A stretch of 64,000 nucleotides of DNA from Ciona intestinalis (Eukaryota; Chordata; Ascidiacea; Phlebobranchia; Cionidae): assembly GCF_000224145.3 (NCBI RefSeq), contig NC_020174.2, forward strand, positions 5,496,504 through 5,560,503, given 5' to 3'. The position numbers and the translations under genes were made by a program. Position 1 is the stretch's first letter. The number at the start of each line of letters is the position of its first letter. Positions 61,201 through 64,000 of the stretch are shown here, piece by piece. The notes beneath the pieces were generated by a model. It made no database searches. It was not told where the DNA came from and saw nothing but the letters and a program-made list of their open reading frames with translations.

Positions 61201-63239
61201 TTAATAATTTACTAAAACATCAGGTTTACTGTCTACTTGTACAACCGCATGACAAATTTAACCCCTGCAAATGTTTGTTCAGCTCTTCAGGTAAACCAGG
61301 TGCTTGAACTTATCGCAGTTGTGGACTTTAATAGCAAGGTCTATGTTTGTTTGTTTGCTCACAAAATGGAGCATACGCGTGGACAAACATATGACGTCTA
61401 GACTAACTTAAGCCGGGGGAATTTTGACACTGTACCCAGTCATCACTAATACATCACTTCCTCCCCCGAGGCAAAAATGGAACAATTTAACCATATATAT
61501 ATATAATATATTAATTTTTTTTATTTAAAATCAAAATAGGGCCTACTGAAAATCTTTTTTTTAAATGTTCATTTTAAATCAAGCCAAAAAACGGACAATT
61601 CATAAAAAAAAGTTCAGACAATTTTAAAGAATCAGTTATGAGTTTGTAGATTTAATCCTTTGGCTAACAATGAGCTAAAAGAGTTGTGTGGAAGAAATTA
61701 ATTCTATAAATACTTTGTTAAGGGTTACACAAACACTGTTAAGGGGAAGACTAAAGTCAACAGGCATTCGACAATGACAGACAACAAAAGCTAGGAAGCA
61801 CAAGGAATACTTTAAAGTATCAAGAGCAATCGATTAAGGATGTCCTTGTGTGAAAAATCCAGACTAATGACAAGCAGAAAAAATTGAGCAACAGCTATTT
61901 CCCACGTAAAGTGAACTAAATTGACCCCTGGCTGTACTTAAGGTCACTTTGTCTATTTTAGCAATTAATTTTGAATAGCTGTTTAATTTTAATTGCCTTT
62001 TAAAAAGCCATTACCAAACATTGGTGTATCATACAATAATAAAAAAACCAACCATATATAATTATGCAATTAGTTGTCTTTCTTGAAAGCAACCAGGAAA
62101 TGTGGTAAAGGTAACCACGGTCCACGGTTCTAAAAATTTCGCTGACTATGCGTATTTACACAAACTGATAGCAGTAAGAGCGCACACAATTAACCTATTG
62201 TGACATAAGATACTGATTACAATACCTTAACATTAATGCTAAAGTGAAAATATCCTGTCAATACATTGGTTATTTATGATATTAAGTTGTGACTATAAAA
62301 CTAAAGGTCACATTGTATCCCCTAAGCTTTTATAAGATTATTGTTCCATGCATTAATTGATATGACCTTTCAGTACATTACCGCAAAGGGGTTTGTGTGT
62401 GTTAACATTATAGGCGCACCTGTAACACAAGATCACAGAAATGCTTGCTTTTCCTGAATACATCGAGTCTATGAATTGTATTATCATGATGTTGAGTGTC
62501 TGTCCACTCTAACACACTTGGCTGATGGGACTTCTTGTATGCGGTTTTAAACTCTGAAAAGGCACAACCTATTTAACCTTAAAGCATGTTTGCCCGTTAT
62601 TAATAAATTGTAATGTTAAGATTATGATTTATTGGGAAAGTATTTTTAGTGGCTAATGTAATGTTTAGCGCATATTTAACGAGTGCAGCTGCAGCTTAAC
62701 CTAGCTTAGGCATAACATTTAAATTAGTAACAGCTTAAGTGTTCAGCATTATAAATAGGATATGTATCTAAGCTTTAATTAATCTTTAAGGATTTACCTT
62801 TCGACATGTCCTCTTCAATGTCGCTGTCATCCGCATCAACATCCGACTGTCTATGAAGGTCGTCGTCTTTCGACAATCCTGCATCTCCGTTCTCAGACCG
62901 TGCTTTGAATGGAACCTCACTGTGCTCTGGTTCCATTGTTAAAGTGACATTCCCTTCATAACTTTTGTCATCTGATGAAGAATCATTCTCACACATTCTT
63001 GATGTTTGGTCCAAAACCTCAGAACTTTGTTTCTTTATTTCGTTTTTGTCTGCCGTCTTTTCGATGACATTTCCATTTAAATTTTTGCAGTCATGAGCTG
63101 AACAGTCTCCGTTTTCAACTGATTTTTCGTTGTTTTTTTCAGCCTTGATTATTGTTTGCTTTATCATTGCCTGTTTCAATGGTGCATCCCCTGCACCATT
63201 ATGCAGTAATTCTGGAACTTGCTGGATGGGGTACTCCAT
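49254..63239 (-). CDS. IVNS1ABP: BTB-BACK-Kelch protein, IVNS1ABP orthologue
   Basis: Fifteen exons: 63239-62798, 62553-62420, 60585-60404, 60209-60075, 59907-59793, 59085-58936, 56635-56521, 55656-55501, 53945-53867, 53557-53388, 51587-51340, 51184-51052, 50714-50541, 50233-50094 and 49394-49254. All phases close; about 837 residues. An acidic N-terminal extension (about 165 residues) precedes BTB (FCDLVLQVGGKEIYCHRVVV), BACK (FEAVAASNELLNLPRIK; LAWVRYIIEQRGG) and a long Ser-rich linker. The linker contains HVISLCSVGGVLCTLSI, corresponding to the LCLAVLDGIFCVIF segment of human IVNS1ABP. Six Kelch blades follow (GKLIVAGGFNQSECLDTVEC, WTCLNTAEKYDP, LYIVGGFSGRHFLSTVE and others). The linker and blade features identify this family rather than other KLHL genes. 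Human IVNS1ABP (642 residues) binds actin and links to splicing. The start is the ATG giving MEYPIQQVPEL. Confidence 0.95.
49495..49660 (-). mobile_element. tRNA-derived SINE fragment
   Basis: In the last intron of IVNS1ABP. 'gtaacttatgtattctcgcg', 'tggcgggcaacg', 'gtaatgtatggctgacaatt'. Confidence 0.75.
49880..49995 (+). mobile_element. tRNA-derived SINE fragment
   Basis: In the last intron of IVNS1ABP. 'gctaactcgtaagcaggcac', 'cccgccatgcgaggataatt'. Confidence 0.8.
50275..50490 (+). mobile_element. tRNA-derived SINE copy, diverged
   Basis: Intronic. 'cacccacaaagttatactca', 'cataagcgcgcacgaggtgt', 'gaaacagaacactcatg'. Confidence 0.75.
50762..50947. mobile_element. TA-MITE copy
   Basis: In an IVNS1ABP intron. 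Nearly intact ends (tagtagggtgggggaagatg and 'cccgtctttccccaccctac'), TA on both sides. Confidence 0.93.
51588..53387. other. 1.8-kb intron of IVNS1ABP
   Basis: Separates the exon opening the first Kelch blade from its remainder. It holds a 90-codon plus-strand ORF (52853-53125) without splice or family support. I see no other feature. Confidence 0.5.
55880..56000. mobile_element. TA-MITE fragment
   Basis: 'ggtttggggtaagatagata', then 'taggacatggtatctc' and 'ttactacaaaatgagatgaa', a decayed copy. The 89-codon ORF starting here is not a gene. Confidence 0.5.
57204..57408. mobile_element. TA-MITE copy, diverged
   Basis: Left end taggttggggtaaaatggtc, reverse-oriented core 'taaaacacgattagaaaat', right end 'tatcccattttttctcacat'. 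In an IVNS1ABP intron. Confidence 0.8.
60586..62419. other. 1.8-kb intron of IVNS1ABP
   Basis: AT-rich intron inside the BTB domain (exons 62553-62420 and 60585-60404). I see nothing else in it. Confidence 0.5.
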
Positions 63240-64000
63240 GTTGATCAAAAGAATCAACTAAACCCAACCAAACACTTAATATACTTCGATTTTGAAACAG
63301 ATAGAATCAGCTTTATTGAGTAGAAAATATGGAAAAAATTGTATATCTGATCTGGAATGGCTCTTGCTTTTATAAGTTACTACTGGTGCTTCTTAATCTT
63401 GAACGAGAAAAGAGTTTTTGGTATGAAAACAGGGTACGAACGGGCAATGTCTGATGCATGTTGACAAGAAGGGGTAAATCTATATCAACCCTTGATGTTT
63501 ACCCTCTACTTAGGCCCTAAGTCTTAGGGTCTGGAAAGATCAGCAACTATATATCAAAATCTGCACGGTTACAAAAAGAAGTCTTTACATAATACGACCA
63601 ACAATGCTATGGAAGTGGAAAGTACACCAATAGATCTTTTCAACTATTGTGATAATACAAAAAAAAACAACAAAACATATTGTTCGCGCGTTACGTAAAA
63701 AATCAATCTGTAAATAACCAAAACCACTGCTATGTATGTATATTTATTTGCATACGATAAATAAAAACACAACAGTAACAGATAAATACAGCTGAGTTTA
63801 ATTTATACTATAAATTAAAGTAACAGTAACCAACACAAACGATACATAATGACGCTTCACTTTCACACATGCTACACTCGTCTGCCCGTTTTAAAGTACC
63901 ACTACTTCACACAAGACTCGACGTTTGGCTATAACACGCGGCAACTGTGAAACATGCCTACGTGATCGCGCGAACGAACCGCAAATGGTCGAGAAAAAAG
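63240..64000. promoter_or_regulatory. Upstream region of IVNS1ABP
   Basis: 5' flank of the gene, running to the window edge. AT-rich near the ATG, more GC-rich beyond 63840. No clear TATA box at a useful distance and no second gene seen. Confidence 0.35.

Overview
The window reads as the nuclear genome of a tunicate, most likely a Ciona species. The basis is animal genes built of many small exons, AT-rich introns with canonical GT/AG sites, orthologues of conserved animal genes (GTF2B, CACFD1, SNAPC5, RMI2, IVNS1ABP), and two dense small-repeat families that I associate with Ciona from memory. There are no bacterial operons, CRISPR arrays or recognisable retroviral elements. All gene models below were spliced by eye; exon phases were checked by counting and close for every model rated above 0.75.

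Layout, left to right. 1-8978 (minus): a long acidic, largely disordered protein of unknown family with a CtBP-type PLDLS motif, running off the left edge. 8979-15944: mostly empty, holding a MITE, a (TA)n tract, an orphan signal-peptide exon (12571) and a short secreted-type ORF (13549). 15945-17975 (minus): calcium channel flower homologue (CACFD1). 18286-21067 (minus): leucine-rich-repeat single-pass receptor. 22107-25117 (minus): TFIIB (GTF2B). 25989-31995 (plus): a 20-exon uncharacterised protein with a degenerate EF-hand, divergent from GTF2B. 32619-32689 (minus): tRNA-Thr(CGU). 32883-33109 (minus): a 56-residue secreted peptide precursor with RFGR and RYGR motifs. 34269-34463 (minus): SNAPC5. 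35049-35519 (minus): RMI2. 36016-44381 (minus): a secreted CUB plus 15-EGF protein with a C-terminal coiled coil. 46641-47154 (minus): the 3' end of an unrecognised gene whose exons overlap CRE-like palindromes. 49254-63239 (minus): a complete 15-exon BTB-BACK-Kelch gene orthologous to IVNS1ABP.

Mobile DNA is everywhere between and inside the genes. There are about 20 copies of a TA-flanked MITE (ends resembling tagtagggtggggaagatgg) and about 17 copies of a tRNA-derived SINE with an (ATTC)n-type tail. Also present are a hAT-like mini-MITE built around a TTAGGGG-rich core, a 172-bp MITE with perfect ends, and a foldback element.

The genes do not form one pathway. They cover basal transcription (GTF2B; SNAPC5, which serves snRNA promoters), genome stability (RMI2), membrane and vesicle biology (CACFD1), and extracellular or receptor functions. 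The most unusual structural event is a roughly 250-bp piece of GTF2B, carrying part of an exon and its splice donor. It has been copied into an intron of the neighbouring gene between two identical 48-bp repeats that each contain a splice acceptor. The best candidate for an undescribed functional gene is the small peptide precursor at 32883-33109.
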